Source of the DNA: Methylosinus sp. C49 | GTDB lineage: Bacteria > Pseudomonadota > Alphaproteobacteria > Rhizobiales > Beijerinckiaceae | Direction: 5' to 3' | DNA length: 64,000 nucleotides | Assembly: GCF_009936375.1 (NCBI RefSeq) | Contig: NZ_AP022332.1 | Location: 2,388,501 to 2,452,500, forward strand | Part shown: positions 37,010 through 46,307 of the stretch, in pieces | How positions within the stretch are numbered: position 1 is the stretch's first letter | Layout of the letters: each line of letters starts with the position of its first letter | Notes under the pieces: generated by a model | Database searches by the model: none | What the model was told of the DNA's origin: nothing | What the model saw: the letters and a program-made list of their open reading frames with translations, nothing else | Translations under genes and position numbers: made by a program

Positions 37010-38404
37010 ATGACCGAGGTTCAGACGCTCGCGGAATTCGTCGATCGGGCGCGGCTCGAGGAGATGAGCGAGGCCGCGCTGCGGCAATTGAAAATCCGCG
37101 TTCTCGACACGACCGGCGTCGCCTTGGGCGCGCTCGACGCGGCGCCGATAAAGGCGATCCGCGAGATGACGGTGGCGCTCGGCGGCGCGCCGATTTCGAC
37201 GCTCATCGGCGGCGGCAAGACCGCGCCCGATCGCGCAGCCTTCTACAATGGCGCGTTGTCGCGCTATCTCGATTTCATGGACAGCTATCTCGCGCCGGGC
37301 GAGACCTGTCACCCTTCCGACAATCTCGGCGCCGTTCTCGCCGCGGCGGAAATGCGCGACGCCAGCGGCGCTGAATTTCTAGCGGCGCTCGCCGTCGCCT
37401 ATCAGGTGCATACTCGGCTGAGCGATGTCGCGCCGGTGCGGGCGCGCGGCTTCGACCATACGGTGCAGGGCGCTTATGCCGCCGCCGCCGGCGTCGCCAA
37501 GGCGCTGCGTCTTTCGCCCGAACAGATCGCCAACGCCATCGCCATCAGCGGAACCGCGAACAACGCCTTGCGCGTGACGCGCACCGGCGCGCTCTCGAAT
37601 TGGAAGGGTCTCGCCTATCCCAATACGGCGATGGCGGCGACGCATGCGGCGCTGCTCGCCGCGCATGGGATCACCGGGCCGCAGCAAGTCTTCGAAGGCA
37701 ATAAGGGCTTTGAGGAGACCATCGCCGGGCATTTCGAGATCGACTGGTCGCGCGAGGATTTGGAGAGCGTGACGCGCACGATTCTCAAGAAGCACAATGC
37801 CGAGATTCATTCGCAATCGGCGATCGATGCGGCGCTCGACATTCGCGCGCGGCCGGGGTTTTCGGCGGCTTCCGTGCGCGAGGCGCGGCTCGAGACTTTC
37901 GCCGTGGCGTTTCAGATCATCGGCGGCGGCGAGGAGGGCGACAAGCGCCTGGTTCGCAATAAGGAGGAGGCCGATCACAGCCTTCCCTATATGCTCGCTG
38001 TCGCGCTCATCGATGGCGAGGTGCAGCCGGAACAATATGCGCCGCAGCGCATTCTCGCCGAGGATGTTCAAACGCTGCTGCGCAAGGTGAGGATCGCCCC
38101 TTCGCCGGAGCTGACCGCTCTGTTTCCGAAATTTCTGCCGGCGCGGCTCGCGATCGAGCTCGAGGATGGGCGCCTGCTCGCCTGCGCGCGCGACGATTAT
38201 CACGGCTTCTACACCGATCCCTTCGATTGGGAGGCGGCGCGACGAAAATTCGATCGCGTCACGCGCGAGAAGACGAGCGAGATCGAGCGCGACGCCATCG
38301 CCAATGTGATCGAGACGCTCGAGCGGCGGCGCGTGGCGGAGCTGACGGGACTGCTGGGGCGCATCGGCGGCTCGGCGCAGGGAGAGCGACGAATGCGAGC
38401 CTGA
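37010..38404 (+). CDS. MmgE/PrpD family protein
   Basis: A 464-residue member of the MmgE/PrpD family, which includes 2-methylcitrate dehydratase and cis-aconitate decarboxylase. Typical blocks: LKIRVLDTTGVALGAL, FYNGALSRYLDFMDSYLAPGETCHPSDNLGAVLA (noted by its pieces RYLDFMD and CHPSDN), GFDHTVQGAYAAAAGVAKAL, ISGTANNALR, WKGLAYPNTA, and KKHNAEIHSQSAIDA. No methylcitrate synthase or lyase is nearby, so the substrate is open. The next gene, 30 bp downstream, is a phosphosulfolactate-synthase-like protein, suggesting one pathway. AAGGAA precedes the ATG. Confidence 0.85.
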   Translation: MTEVQTLAEFVDRARLEEMSEAALRQLKIRVLDTTGVALGALDAAPIKAIREMTVALGGAPISTLIGGGKTAPDRAAFYNGALSRYLDFMDSYLAPGETCHPSDNLGAVLAAAEMRDASGAEFLAALAVAYQVHTRLSDVAPVRARGFDHTVQGAYAAAAGVAKALRLSPEQIANAIAISGTANNALRVTRTGALSNWKGLAYPNTAMAATHAALLAAHGITGPQQVFEGNKGFEETIAGHFEIDWSREDLESVTRTILKKHNAEIHSQSAIDAALDIRARPGFSAASVREARLETFAVAFQIIGGGEEGDKRLVRNKEEADHSLPYMLAVALIDGEVQPEQYAPQRILAEDVQTLLRKVRIAPSPELTALFPKFLPARLAIELEDGRLLACARDDYHGFYTDPFDWEAARRKFDRVTREKTSEIERDAIANVIETLERRRVAELTGLLGRIGGSAQGERRMRA

Positions 38405-38434
38405 AGGCTCGCGCTAGCACGCGAGGCGAACGCC

Positions 38435-39256
38435 ATGGCCGAGACCACATTCTCTTTCATTCCCCGCGCCGCTCGCACGGGCAAGCCACGCCAGCGCGGG
38501 CTCACCGAAATTCGCGGACCTTATTACAGCGCCTACGGAAAACGCCATCTCGCCGATCTCTTCGAGACCATGGGCGCCTGGATCGACGGCGTGAAATATG
38601 CTGGCGGCTCCTTCGCGCTGATGCCGCCCGAGGCGGTGCGGAGCTTCAACAAGACCGCGCATGACCATGGCGCCTATATCTCGACCGGCGGCTGGCTCGA
38701 GAATGTGATGCGCTTCGGTCCCGACGCCATCGGCCGCTATATCGAGGAAGCGAAATCGCTCGGCTTCGATGTGGTGGAAATATCGGCTGGCTTCGTCAGC
38801 CTGCCGACCGACAGCCTGCTGCGGCTGGTGCGCATGGTGAAGAAGGCGGGGCTGAAGGCCAAGCCCGAGGTCGGCATTCAATTCGGCGCCGGCGGCGATA
38901 CGGCGGCGGCGGAATTGGAGGCGGAGGGGACGCGCGACGTCTCCTGGCTCATCGCGCAGGCCGAGCGCGCGCTCGACGCCGGCGCCGACATCATCATGAT
39001 CGAGAGCGAAGGGATCACCGAAAATGTGAAGCGCTGGCGCACCGATGTGGCGGCGCGCGTGATCGACAAGCTCGGGCTCGAGAAAGTGATGTTCGAGGCC
39101 GCCGATCCGCCGGTCTTCGAATGGTACGTCAAGAATTACGGCAATGAGGTCAATCTCTTCGTCGACCACTCGCAAATCGTGCAATTGGAGGCGCTGCGCC
39201 AGGGCATATGGGGCACGAAGAGCACATGGGGCCGCATTCAGAACATTGGCGGATGA
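38435..39256 (+). CDS. phosphosulfolactate synthase (ComA-like) family protein
   Basis: A 273-residue TIM-barrel protein of the ComA family, which adds sulfite to phosphoenolpyruvate to give phosphosulfolactate, the first step of coenzyme M synthesis. Seen: RGLTEIRGPYYSAYG, WIDGVKYAGGSFALMP, YISTGGWLENV, GFDVVEISAGFVSLP, KPEVGIQFGAGG, IMIESEGITENV, VMFEAADPPVFEWYVKNYG and NLFVDHSQIVQLEALRQGIWG. Related proteins occur in Bacillus, in plants (Hsa32) and in the coenzyme M pathway of Xanthobacter Py2. No other coenzyme M gene is seen, so the product may be sulfolactate or something else. Confidence 0.82.
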   Translation: MAETTFSFIPRAARTGKPRQRGLTEIRGPYYSAYGKRHLADLFETMGAWIDGVKYAGGSFALMPPEAVRSFNKTAHDHGAYISTGGWLENVMRFGPDAIGRYIEEAKSLGFDVVEISAGFVSLPTDSLLRLVRMVKKAGLKAKPEVGIQFGAGGDTAAAELEAEGTRDVSWLIAQAERALDAGADIIMIESEGITENVKRWRTDVAARVIDKLGLEKVMFEAADPPVFEWYVKNYGNEVNLFVDHSQIVQLEALRQGIWGTKSTWGRIQNIGG

Positions 39257-39454
39257 GGCGGGGCCACGGCGCGGCGGAGGCGACGTACGAGCTGCAACGG
39301 ATTGATGGATTGCAACTTGCGGTTTATGAAAAGATTCAAATGAAGCGCTATTTCGATTACTGGAATTAAATCGAGGTTCAGGTCGAGATCGATATCTCCC
39401 ATGCTTCGGATTTGAAATCGTTTTTCTGTAGTGTTGGTTCGTAAGGTGATCAAG

Positions 39455-40927
39455 ATGGGCACTTCTACAGTAAATTATACAATTCCCGCGAATGCGGCGC
39501 AGGGTACTCCCAACATCGACGTCACACTCAATCTGACGTATGCCGATGCGCTCAATGCCGACGGCTCACACACGGTCACGAATGCGAGTGGGACCTATTC
39601 CGTCAATGGAACGGTCTACCATGTCATCGGCGTCGTCGATCCGAGCGGATCGGCCGAGGGCGCGGACAATCATTTTTGGCCGAGCGGCGACGGCCCGAAC
39701 GGCGCCTATGTCGATTACAATGGCCTCAATTTCGTGACCGACTATCCTGCCGCCAATGGCAATCAGACCGGCGGAAACGGCAGCTATGTCGGACCCAATG
39801 TCGATCTCTACTATGATCCGCGCCAGCAAGCCTATCTTCAGGACACGGGCGTCCAGAAGAGTCCGCTCGCCGCGACCAATTTCAGCGCGACCGTGACCTG
39901 CTTCGTCACCGGCACGCTGATCCGCACGACGCGCGGCGAGATCGCCGTCGAGGATCTGCGCATCGGCGATCTCGTCGTGACGACGGAAGGCCGCGAGCGT
40001 CCGATCGTGTGGATCGGCCATCGCAGGATCGATTGCACGGCGCGCGCGACGCCGCGCGACGCCTGGCCGGTGCGCATCGCGGCTGGCGCTTTCGGCGAAA
40101 ATCGACCGGCGCGCGATCTCTATGTTTCGCCGGGGCATGGTCTGTGCGTCGATTGCGTCGGCGAAGCGCTGATCCACGCGCAGAGCCTCGTCAATGGCGC
40201 GACGATCACGCGCGTCCCGGTCGAGACGGTCGATTACTGGCATGTCGAGCTCGAGAGCCACGATATTCTGATCGCCGAAAATCTTGCCTCGGAGAGCTAC
40301 AGCGCCACCGGCGAGCGCGGCTTCTTCCTCCACATCCAAGGCTCGCCGGCGTCGGAGCGGCGTTTGGACTCCGACTTCTGCCGCCCCTTCGCTTCGGAGG
40401 CGGTCGTAGCGGCGGTGCGCGAGCAGCTCATGGCGCGAGCTGAGCGGTTGGGCTATCGGCGCGAATTCGATCCCGCCGTGCGCCTCCTCGTCGACGGGGC
40501 GGAGATCTCTCCGATCCGCGCCGAAGGCTCGGCGATATTTTCATTTCCGCACGATGCGCAGGACATTCGGCTGCTGTCGACGAGCTTCGTTCCGGCGGAT
40601 GACACCGGCCTCTGCGCCGACATGCGCCGCCTCGGCCTGTCTCTGAGCGGCCTCGTGGCGACGGACGGCCGGGAGATCGCGCGAATTTCGCTCGATCATC
40701 CGCAACTCGCCGCATCCTTCCATCCAGAGGAGGCGGGCGAGCATTGTCCCTGGCGCTGGACGCAGGGCGACGGACTCGCGCTGCCGCAGTCTCTGTTCTC
40801 GCAATTGAACGGCGCGCAGATCATGCTGATCGTCGCTTATAATTGCGATCAGTTGCGCGGCTGGACGCCGCCGCTGTCGCGTCGCGGTCTCTGCGCCATG
40901 GACGCGGAGCGCCGTGAGGCGGCCTGA
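39455..40927 (+). CDS. Hint-domain (Hint_2) protein
   Basis: A 490-residue protein. The first 145 residues are a Gly/Asn/Thr-rich strand domain without a classical signal peptide. From Cys149 comes a Hint_2 domain: VTCFVTGTLIRTTRGEIAVEDL, GDLVVTTEGRERPIVWIG, DLYVSPGHGLCVD (block B His228) and ELESHDILIAENLASESY. Hint domains, as in inteins and Hedgehog, self-cleave at the N-terminal Cys. The C-terminal 200 residues are of no known family. Such proteins are frequent in alphaproteobacteria and probably leave by type I secretion, but function is unknown. AAGGTG precedes ATG 39455. Confidence 0.78.
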   Translation: MGTSTVNYTIPANAAQGTPNIDVTLNLTYADALNADGSHTVTNASGTYSVNGTVYHVIGVVDPSGSAEGADNHFWPSGDGPNGAYVDYNGLNFVTDYPAANGNQTGGNGSYVGPNVDLYYDPRQQAYLQDTGVQKSPLAATNFSATVTCFVTGTLIRTTRGEIAVEDLRIGDLVVTTEGRERPIVWIGHRRIDCTARATPRDAWPVRIAAGAFGENRPARDLYVSPGHGLCVDCVGEALIHAQSLVNGATITRVPVETVDYWHVELESHDILIAENLASESYSATGERGFFLHIQGSPASERRLDSDFCRPFASEAVVAAVREQLMARAERLGYRREFDPAVRLLVDGAEISPIRAEGSAIFSFPHDAQDIRLLSTSFVPADDTGLCADMRRLGLSLSGLVATDGREIARISLDHPQLAASFHPEEAGEHCPWRWTQGDGLALPQSLFSQLNGAQIMLIVAYNCDQLRGWTPPLSRRGLCAMDAERREAA

Positions 40928-40951
40928 CGAGAACGGCGCCGGGCGGGCCGT

Positions 40952-41338
40952 TCAGGCCGGCCCGGCGCGGAAGGTCCACAGGCGATTGCCGAGAAAGGAC
41001 CAGAAGAAGACGATTCCTGTCGTTGCGATCTGCGCCGGCAGATAGGGCGCGCTCATGCGCTCCACGAAAAGATTCATGAAGCCGTAGGTTATGCAAAAGC
41101 CGACGAAGGCGACGAGGGCGAAACGCCATGTCGTCTCCTCATGCGGCCGCACGCTCTCGAAGGTGTGACGGCGGTTGAGGATGTAGGAGACGACGCCGCC
41201 GGAGAGATAGCCGGCGAGCGCGCCCGGCACGGGCGCCCAGGCGGCGAGCTCGACGAGGCCGACGAGCACCGCATAATGCAGCGCCGTCGCGATGACGCCC
41301 ACCAGGGCGAAGACGGAGAGCTGGCGGGGGAGCGACAT
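40952..41338 (-). CDS. GtrA-family membrane protein
   Basis: A 128-residue protein with four membrane helices (about 10-30, 38-56, 74-96, 100-122). GtrA features: FALVGVIATALHYAVLVGL, YLSGGVVSYILNRRHTFES and FFWSFLGNRLWTF. GtrA proteins are thought to flip undecaprenyl-phosphate-linked sugars for surface polysaccharide modification. No partner glycosyltransferase is adjacent. Convergent with the Hint-domain gene. Confidence 0.85.
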   Translation of the reverse strand: MSLPRQLSVFALVGVIATALHYAVLVGLVELAAWAPVPGALAGYLSGGVVSYILNRRHTFESVRPHEETTWRFALVAFVGFCITYGFMNLFVERMSAPYLPAQIATTGIVFFWSFLGNRLWTFRAGPA

Positions 41339-41404
41339 GCGCCGACAATCGCATGTTTCCCGCTCCCGCGCGAGAGGGCCGAGCCCGCGGATGAGATCAG
41401 AAGC

Positions 41405-41965
41405 CTACTGACGTAGAACCAGCTTTCCGGCTCCCGCCTCGATGCGGGACAGGCGCGACAGGAAGGTCATGCCGAGCAGGCTGGCTCCCAGAGCATTGCG
41501 CTCGGCCACATAGGCGTCGACGTCGCGCAGCGCCACTTGGCCGAGCCGCGCCTCGCGCAGCTTCACGCGCGCCATGCGGGTGACGCCATTGGCGGTCTGG
41601 GCGGGGTATTTGAAATCGGCGGGCGCCGGCAGATAGCCGATCGCGGCGGCGTCCTCATAGGACAGCACGACCGTGCTCGCGCCCGTATCCACCAGCATGC
41701 GGATGCGTTGGCCTTCGATCTCGACATTGGCGGAATATTGGCCGAGCCGATCGGCGGCGATGGTCGCCTCGCCGGGCGCCGTGAGCGGAGCCGCCGGCGT
41801 GACAGGCGCGAAGTTCCGCATCGGAGCGGCATAGTCGGCCTGCTGGCGATAGGGCGAGGTCTTGGCCTGCACCTGAGTGAGAATATGAACGAGCGACTGA
41901 GATGCGACGAGCGTGATGAAGGCCCCGCCAATGGCGGTGCGGAGAATGGAGCTGGACATCGACAT
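41405..41965 (-). CDS. retropepsin-like aspartic protease, TIGR02281 type
   Basis: A 186-residue protein with an N-terminal membrane anchor (about 8-30) and a periplasmic retropepsin-like domain. The catalytic block is RMLVDTGASTVVLS; ANGVTRMARVKL and NALGASLLGMTFLSRLSRIEA complete the pattern of TIGR02281 clan AA proteases of alphaproteobacteria, which act as dimers. The substrate is unknown. About 66 bp upstream of GtrA on the same strand. Confidence 0.85.
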   Translation of the reverse strand: MSMSSSILRTAIGGAFITLVASQSLVHILTQVQAKTSPYRQQADYAAPMRNFAPVTPAAPLTAPGEATIAADRLGQYSANVEIEGQRIRMLVDTGASTVVLSYEDAAAIGYLPAPADFKYPAQTANGVTRMARVKLREARLGQVALRDVDAYVAERNALGASLLGMTFLSRLSRIEAGAGKLVLRQ

Positions 41966-42062
41966 GGTCCCTTAACGCCGGCGACACACCGCCGGCCACG
42001 GAAGGCAGAGTAGCGAGGGGACCCTGATCAATACTTAAGGCGCTTCCTTAAACTCGGGCATG

Positions 42063-42716
42063 TCAGCGCTTTTTGGAGACGGCGCGCTGCTCCTGGGCGA
42101 CCTCCTGCTCGGGCGGCTCGCGGAACGCCGCTGCCGAGCCGAAGCCGGCGCTCACCACATGCACCAGCGCGGTCCGCACGTCCCAGCCATGATCCGTCAG
42201 CGTAATGTCGTAGCAGGCGCGCGGCTCGCCTATGTCGGATTTCTTGCCCGCCTTCGCCTGCTGGGCGATTACTTTCGCCTTGATCTGCGGATTCTCGACG
42301 AGAGACGCGAGACCGCGATCCTGCAGATGATGATCGGTGCTGAAATCGTCGATCATGGAGGTCGTCGGCTTGTCGAATTCGCAGAGATTGGCCAGCAGGC
42401 CGACCTGCAGCAGCCGCAACGCCATGCGCGGCTCCAGCGCGTTCAAATCGCGGGCGACGCGGCGACGGTCCTTGGCGTCCAGCCGCTCGAACAGCATGGG
42501 CGGCACGCGCTGCTCGATCGTCGCCTCGCCGAAATCCAGCTTGACGCCGGCGATCTCCGCGCCGCGCAGCCCGCCGAAACGGTCCGCCAGAGCCGCGAGG
42601 CCGTCGCCGATCGCATTGGCGTTGACGATGGCGAAGCCGATCGCCAGAACGAGGCCGACAGTGCCGATCAAGCTTTTCAGCGCCGCGAGCGCCTCCTGCA
42701 TCCCCTTTATGTCCAT
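42063..42716 (-). CDS. N-terminally anchored protein of unknown function
   Basis: A 217-residue protein. One membrane helix at about 12-33 (LIGTVGLVLAIGFAIVNANA) is followed by a cytosolic or periplasmic helical domain: LFERLDAKDRRRVARDLNALEP and LRLLQVGLLANLCEFDKP. The C-terminus is polar. I do not recognise a family. GGAGG lies five bases before ATG 42716, so the start is well supported. It abuts the A+T-richer cassette at 42854-44508 on the same strand; a link to it is not shown. Confidence 0.55.
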   Translation of the reverse strand: MDIKGMQEALAALKSLIGTVGLVLAIGFAIVNANAIGDGLAALADRFGGLRGAEIAGVKLDFGEATIEQRVPPMLFERLDAKDRRRVARDLNALEPRMALRLLQVGLLANLCEFDKPTTSMIDDFSTDHHLQDRGLASLVENPQIKAKVIAQQAKAGKKSDIGEPRACYDITLTDHGWDVRTALVHVVSAGFGSAAAFREPPEQEVAQEQRAVSKKR

Positions 42717-42853
42717 TTCGCCTCCGAAACCGCTCGCAATATTTCGTGATGATAGCGGAGGAGGGCAGGCTTCGCCATCCACGGGGGCGGAGGCGCGGCT
42801 GGCAGGGGACGATATTGACGACAATCCGCGTGCCGTACAAGCTTCCGTGCGGA

Positions 42854-44011
42854 TCAGGTTTCCGCCGCGTCTTCCTCCGCGCTATCATCGGCAGGAAATT
42901 CGCGGATATTCGGGCTTTCCATGCGCCATCGTTGCCCGACTCGTATTAGATCGCCCGTCATGATGACGGGACGTTTATCGTCATGAGCCTGTGTCGCAAT
43001 GCTGTAGGCGGCTTCGGGGAGCTTAGCAGTTACGGACTGTGGTTTCCCGTCAATGATCGCCTTGAGCGTAATCTCTCCGTCCGTCTCTACGTGAGCGCGC
43101 ATCAATTTGTGGACCGTACCAAATAGAATTTGGTTCTCTTTTGGTTGGCGCAACCTGAAGTTACGCGCCGCCTCGCGGAAAATTTCGGAGTCGCTCTTTG
43201 AGAAACCGATCTTCCGGTAAGCTTCGGGCGTTGGCCGTGTCTTCGCCCACGTTACGCTGATCTCCAACGCTTGTGATTGCTCAATCAATCCGGCGACGGC
43301 TTCACACAAATTAGCGCTGACGCCGAAAGTCACCGCATTGTCGAATGCTGCGGACTCGCCCGAAAGCGCTTGTTCCGCTGCAGCGCGGGAGGCCTCTAAT
43401 GATTCGACCAAACGCCGAGTGACCATACGATCCATCGGCTCGTCTTCAATCTCAACCCATCCCTGATCTAGCGGAAGTTGAGTCGGCTGCAACAGAGGCG
43501 GCACAGGCGCAAGCAATGTCACAATGAAACTGCCATGCTCTGTTTGGCCGAGCCTCACACGGCGCATGTAGTCGTTGGCTTCTTTATTAGACCCCGCTCG
43601 AAAAAAGGGCTGCGGATTATGTGCAGCACAGGCCGCCGCCAATAGCATATCACGGGCCTGGGCGACTATTTCGACGCCCGCGTCGACCGGGACCGAACCA
43701 TCATCCTCGCCGCCGAAGGCGCGAACGCGCACCACATCCCGGTCGGCGACAATGAGATCGCGATAAGTTGTGAGCTGGTCTCGCTCCATGGCCTTCGAAA
43801 ATTCTTCGAGAAGGCGAGAGACGACCAAAGCGTAGTCACCGAGACGATCGGTGCGTGGGAGGATTATTTCGGGCCGGCCGGCGCCCGCATAAACGTCGGC
43901 ATGAGCGCCATAAGCCTCTATTCGTGACCAGCCCTCACTGCGCGCGAACCCCGCGAGCGCGGCAGGCGTAACGGTCCTAAGCGCCTCCTCGTCTAGAATT
44001 TCGGCTTTCAT
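42854..44011 (-). CDS. unrecognised partner of the DUF4365 nuclease-like protein
   Basis: A 385-residue soluble protein with no recognised domain. No signal peptide or membrane helix. The first 150 residues are mixed, with RTDRLGDYALVVSRLLEEFS; the middle has GSFIVTLLAPVPPLLQP and VTRRLVESLEASRAAAEQAL; the C-terminal 100 residues look like beta strands (AHVETDGEITLKAIIDG and RPVIMTGDLIRVGQRW). Its ATG overlaps the stop of the upstream DUF4365 gene by four bases, so the two are translated together and probably act together. Codon and base use are more A+T-rich than in the flanks, suggesting transfer. Confidence 0.6.
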   Translation of the reverse strand: MKAEILDEEALRTVTPAALAGFARSEGWSRIEAYGAHADVYAGAGRPEIILPRTDRLGDYALVVSRLLEEFSKAMERDQLTTYRDLIVADRDVVRVRAFGGEDDGSVPVDAGVEIVAQARDMLLAAACAAHNPQPFFRAGSNKEANDYMRRVRLGQTEHGSFIVTLLAPVPPLLQPTQLPLDQGWVEIEDEPMDRMVTRRLVESLEASRAAAEQALSGESAAFDNAVTFGVSANLCEAVAGLIEQSQALEISVTWAKTRPTPEAYRKIGFSKSDSEIFREAARNFRLRQPKENQILFGTVHKLMRAHVETDGEITLKAIIDGKPQSVTAKLPEAAYSIATQAHDDKRPVIMTGDLIRVGQRWRMESPNIREFPADDSAEEDAAET

Positions 44012-44508
44012 CCGACGGCTCCTGATCGGGCTTGTTCCATAAGAGCCTTTAAGCTCTCCACGTCGAACCGCTTTTCATCGTCCAAGTACATGGTAACTGT
44101 TTCCTTATTCGCGCTCTCTGGGAGGCCCTTAAGAGATGCCCAGTAGGCGCAGCGCCGGATGACCAATTGCTCGGGTGCAACCGTCAACCACTCAACCCTG
44201 TCAGACGGAAGCGCAAGCAAAACCAAAATGTTCGGGACGAGCGTTGGCTCTCGTAAAAGGTCATAATTCCGGCGCTTAAGAGCGTAGCTGAATTTTCCGT
44301 CCTTGCTTTCTCCGAGATTGATCGTCGCTTTGAGCTGTATATCGAGCGAAGGGCGCATGGAGCCGCCTGCCCTTATCTGAATGTCGGTTCCGTCACGATC
44401 GGGCTTAAACTCAGCAGTCTGATAACCCGCCATCGCCGCAATGGCTTGGACGTAGGCGCGTGACAAGTCTTCTTCGCGATCATTTGTGGAGAGCAGGCTA
44501 TCGGGCAT
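44008..44508 (-). CDS. DUF4365 protein, PD-(D/E)XK nuclease-like
   Basis: A 166-residue DUF4365 protein. The core matches a restriction-endonuclease-like fold: a Glu helix (DREEDLSRAYVQAIAAMAGY), then DRDGTDIQIRAGG with Asp42, a strand LDIQLKAT giving the Q-x-K variant (Gln58, Lys60), and later LVPNILVLLALPSD. DUF4365 proteins are frequent in defence islands. First gene of a two-gene unit, coupled by ATGA overlap to a 385-residue protein. It sits 197 bp from purE and is divergent from it. Confidence 0.75.
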   Translation of the reverse strand: MPDSLLSTNDREEDLSRAYVQAIAAMAGYQTAEFKPDRDGTDIQIRAGGSMRPSLDIQLKATINLGESKDGKFSYALKRRNYDLLREPTLVPNILVLLALPSDRVEWLTVAPEQLVIRRCAYWASLKGLPESANKETVTMYLDDEKRFDVESLKALMEQARSGAVG

Positions 44509-44705
44509 TCCCAGACCGATCCTTTAAGACCCCGATCGAGACCGGCCTAAAGAATCGTCAGGCAGTCCTTCGATCATATGAAAGATAGCTTTGCTCTCAT
44601 CAACTTGCCTGTGGCAAGCCTCTCGGCCGCGGACATGCGCTTGCGCCCCGCCGCCGGTTCGGCTAAGGGGCTGTGCTTCATGCACTCCAGCCCGCCGGAA
44701 GAGCC

Positions 44706-45212
44706 GTGGCGCAGTCCAAGAAGCCTGTCGCGATCATCATGGGGTCCCAATCCGATTGGGCCACCATGCGCCATGGCGCCGAGACGCTCGATGCGCTCGG
44801 CGTCGGCTATGATGCGCGCATCATATCCGCCCACCGCACGCCGGACCGACTCAGCGCCTTCGCCAAAGGAGCCGAGGCGGAGGGATTCGAGGTCATCGTC
44901 GCCGGGGCCGGCGGCGCGGCGCATCTGCCCGGCATGACAGCGGCGCATACGACGCTTCCCGTGCTCGGCGTGCCGATCGAGAGCGCTGCGCTCTCCGGCA
45001 TGGATTCGCTGCTCTCCATCGTGCAGATGCCCGGGGGCGTGCCGGTCGGCGCTCTGGCCATCGGAAAGGCCGGCGCGATCAACGCGGCTCTGCTCGCCGC
45101 CGCCATTCTCGCGCGCGGCGACGCGGGTCTCGACGCGCGGCTGAAGGATTGGCGTCGCCGCCAGACCGAGCAGGTCGCCGAGACGCCGAGCGACGATGCG
45201 GGAGCCAAATGA
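44706..45212 (+). CDS. purE: N5-carboxyaminoimidazole ribonucleotide mutase
   Basis: PurE, 168 residues, converting N5-CAIR to CAIR in purine synthesis. Motifs: [43 protein letters not shown] and [16 protein letters not shown]. The start is a GTG at 44706 with GGAAGAG upstream; a GTG at 44673 is less likely. Overlaps purK by four bases (ATGA). Confidence 0.93.
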   Translation: MAQSKKPVAIIMGSQSDWATMRHGAETLDALGVGYDARIISAHRTPDRLSAFAKGAEAEGFEVIVAGAGGAAHLPGMTAAHTTLPVLGVPIESAALSGMDSLLSIVQMPGGVPVGALAIGKAGAINAALLAAAILARGDAGLDARLKDWRRRQTEQVAETPSDDAGAK

Positions 45213-46297
45213 CCAGCCTGCGCCCCGGCTCCACCATCGGAATATTGGGCGGCGGCCAGCTCGCCCGCATGCTGGCCAAGGCCGGCGCGCGGCTCGGCCT
45301 GCGCGCCCATGTCTATTCGCCCGTGGCGGATGATCCGGCCTTCGAAGTCTGCGCGGCGCGCACCGTCGCCGCTTTCGAGGACGAGACGGCGCTCGCCCAA
45401 TTCGCGGCGGCCGTCGATGTCGTGACTTATGAGTTCGAGAATGTGCCGTCGCAGACGGCGGCTTTTCTCGAGGCGCATTCGCTGGTGCGGCCCAATCCGC
45501 GCGTGCTGGCGCTGACGCAGGACCGGCTGACCGAGAAGAATTTCGTCCGCGGCCTGGGCATTGAGACCGCGCCTTTCGAGAATGTCGAGAGCGTCGACAT
45601 GCTGGCGGCCGCCGCATCGCGCCTCGGCCTGCCCGCCATATTGAAGACGCGGCGCTTCGGCTATGACGGCAAGGGCCAGATCATGCTGCGCGAGGGCGCC
45701 GATCTTTCCGCCGCTTTCGAGCAGCTCGGCCGCGCGCCGTGCGTCCTCGAGGGCTTCGTGCCCTTCGCACGCGAGGTCTCGGTGGTGGCGGCGCGCGGCG
45801 CGGACGGCGCCTTTCGCGCCTATGACGTCTGCGAGAACGTCCATGAGCATCATATTCTCGCGCTGACTGTCGCCCCGGCGCGGATTTCGCCGCAGACGGC
45901 GGCGGCCGCTGTCGAGATGGCGCGCAAAATCGCCGAGGCGGCCGATTATGTCGGCGTGATCGCGGTGGAAATGTTCGTGGTCGAGACGGCGGGCGGCGAG
46001 CGTCTCGTCGTCAATGAGATCGCGCCGCGCGTGCACAACTCCGGTCATTGGACGCTGGACGGCGCCGTGACCTCGCAATTCGAGCAGCATATGCGCGCCG
46101 TCGCCGGTTGGCCGCTCGGCGCGACGCGCCGCCATGGCGCGCGGGTGGAAATGCGCAATCTGATCGGCGACGAGGTCGACAAATGGCCGGAGCTGCTGGC
46201 GGAGGAGGGGGTCTCGCTCCACCTCTACGGCAAGAAGGAGACCCGCCCCGGCCGCAAGATGGGGCATGTGACGCGGGTGTTCGAAGGTCGCGATTAG
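45209..46297 (+). CDS. purK: 5-(carboxyamino)imidazole ribonucleotide synthase
   Basis: PurK, 362 residues, an ATP-grasp enzyme that carboxylates AIR to N5-CAIR, the substrate of PurE. Motifs: [67 protein letters not shown] and [14 protein letters not shown]. Coupled to purE through the ATGA overlap, the usual order. Confidence 0.93.
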   Translation: MTSLRPGSTIGILGGGQLARMLAKAGARLGLRAHVYSPVADDPAFEVCAARTVAAFEDETALAQFAAAVDVVTYEFENVPSQTAAFLEAHSLVRPNPRVLALTQDRLTEKNFVRGLGIETAPFENVESVDMLAAAASRLGLPAILKTRRFGYDGKGQIMLREGADLSAAFEQLGRAPCVLEGFVPFAREVSVVAARGADGAFRAYDVCENVHEHHILALTVAPARISPQTAAAAVEMARKIAEAADYVGVIAVEMFVVETAGGERLVVNEIAPRVHNSGHWTLDGAVTSQFEQHMRAVAGWPLGATRRHGARVEMRNLIGDEVDKWPELLAEEGVSLHLYGKKETRPGRKMGHVTRVFEGRD

Positions 46298-46307
46298 CGC
46301 GAGCGCC

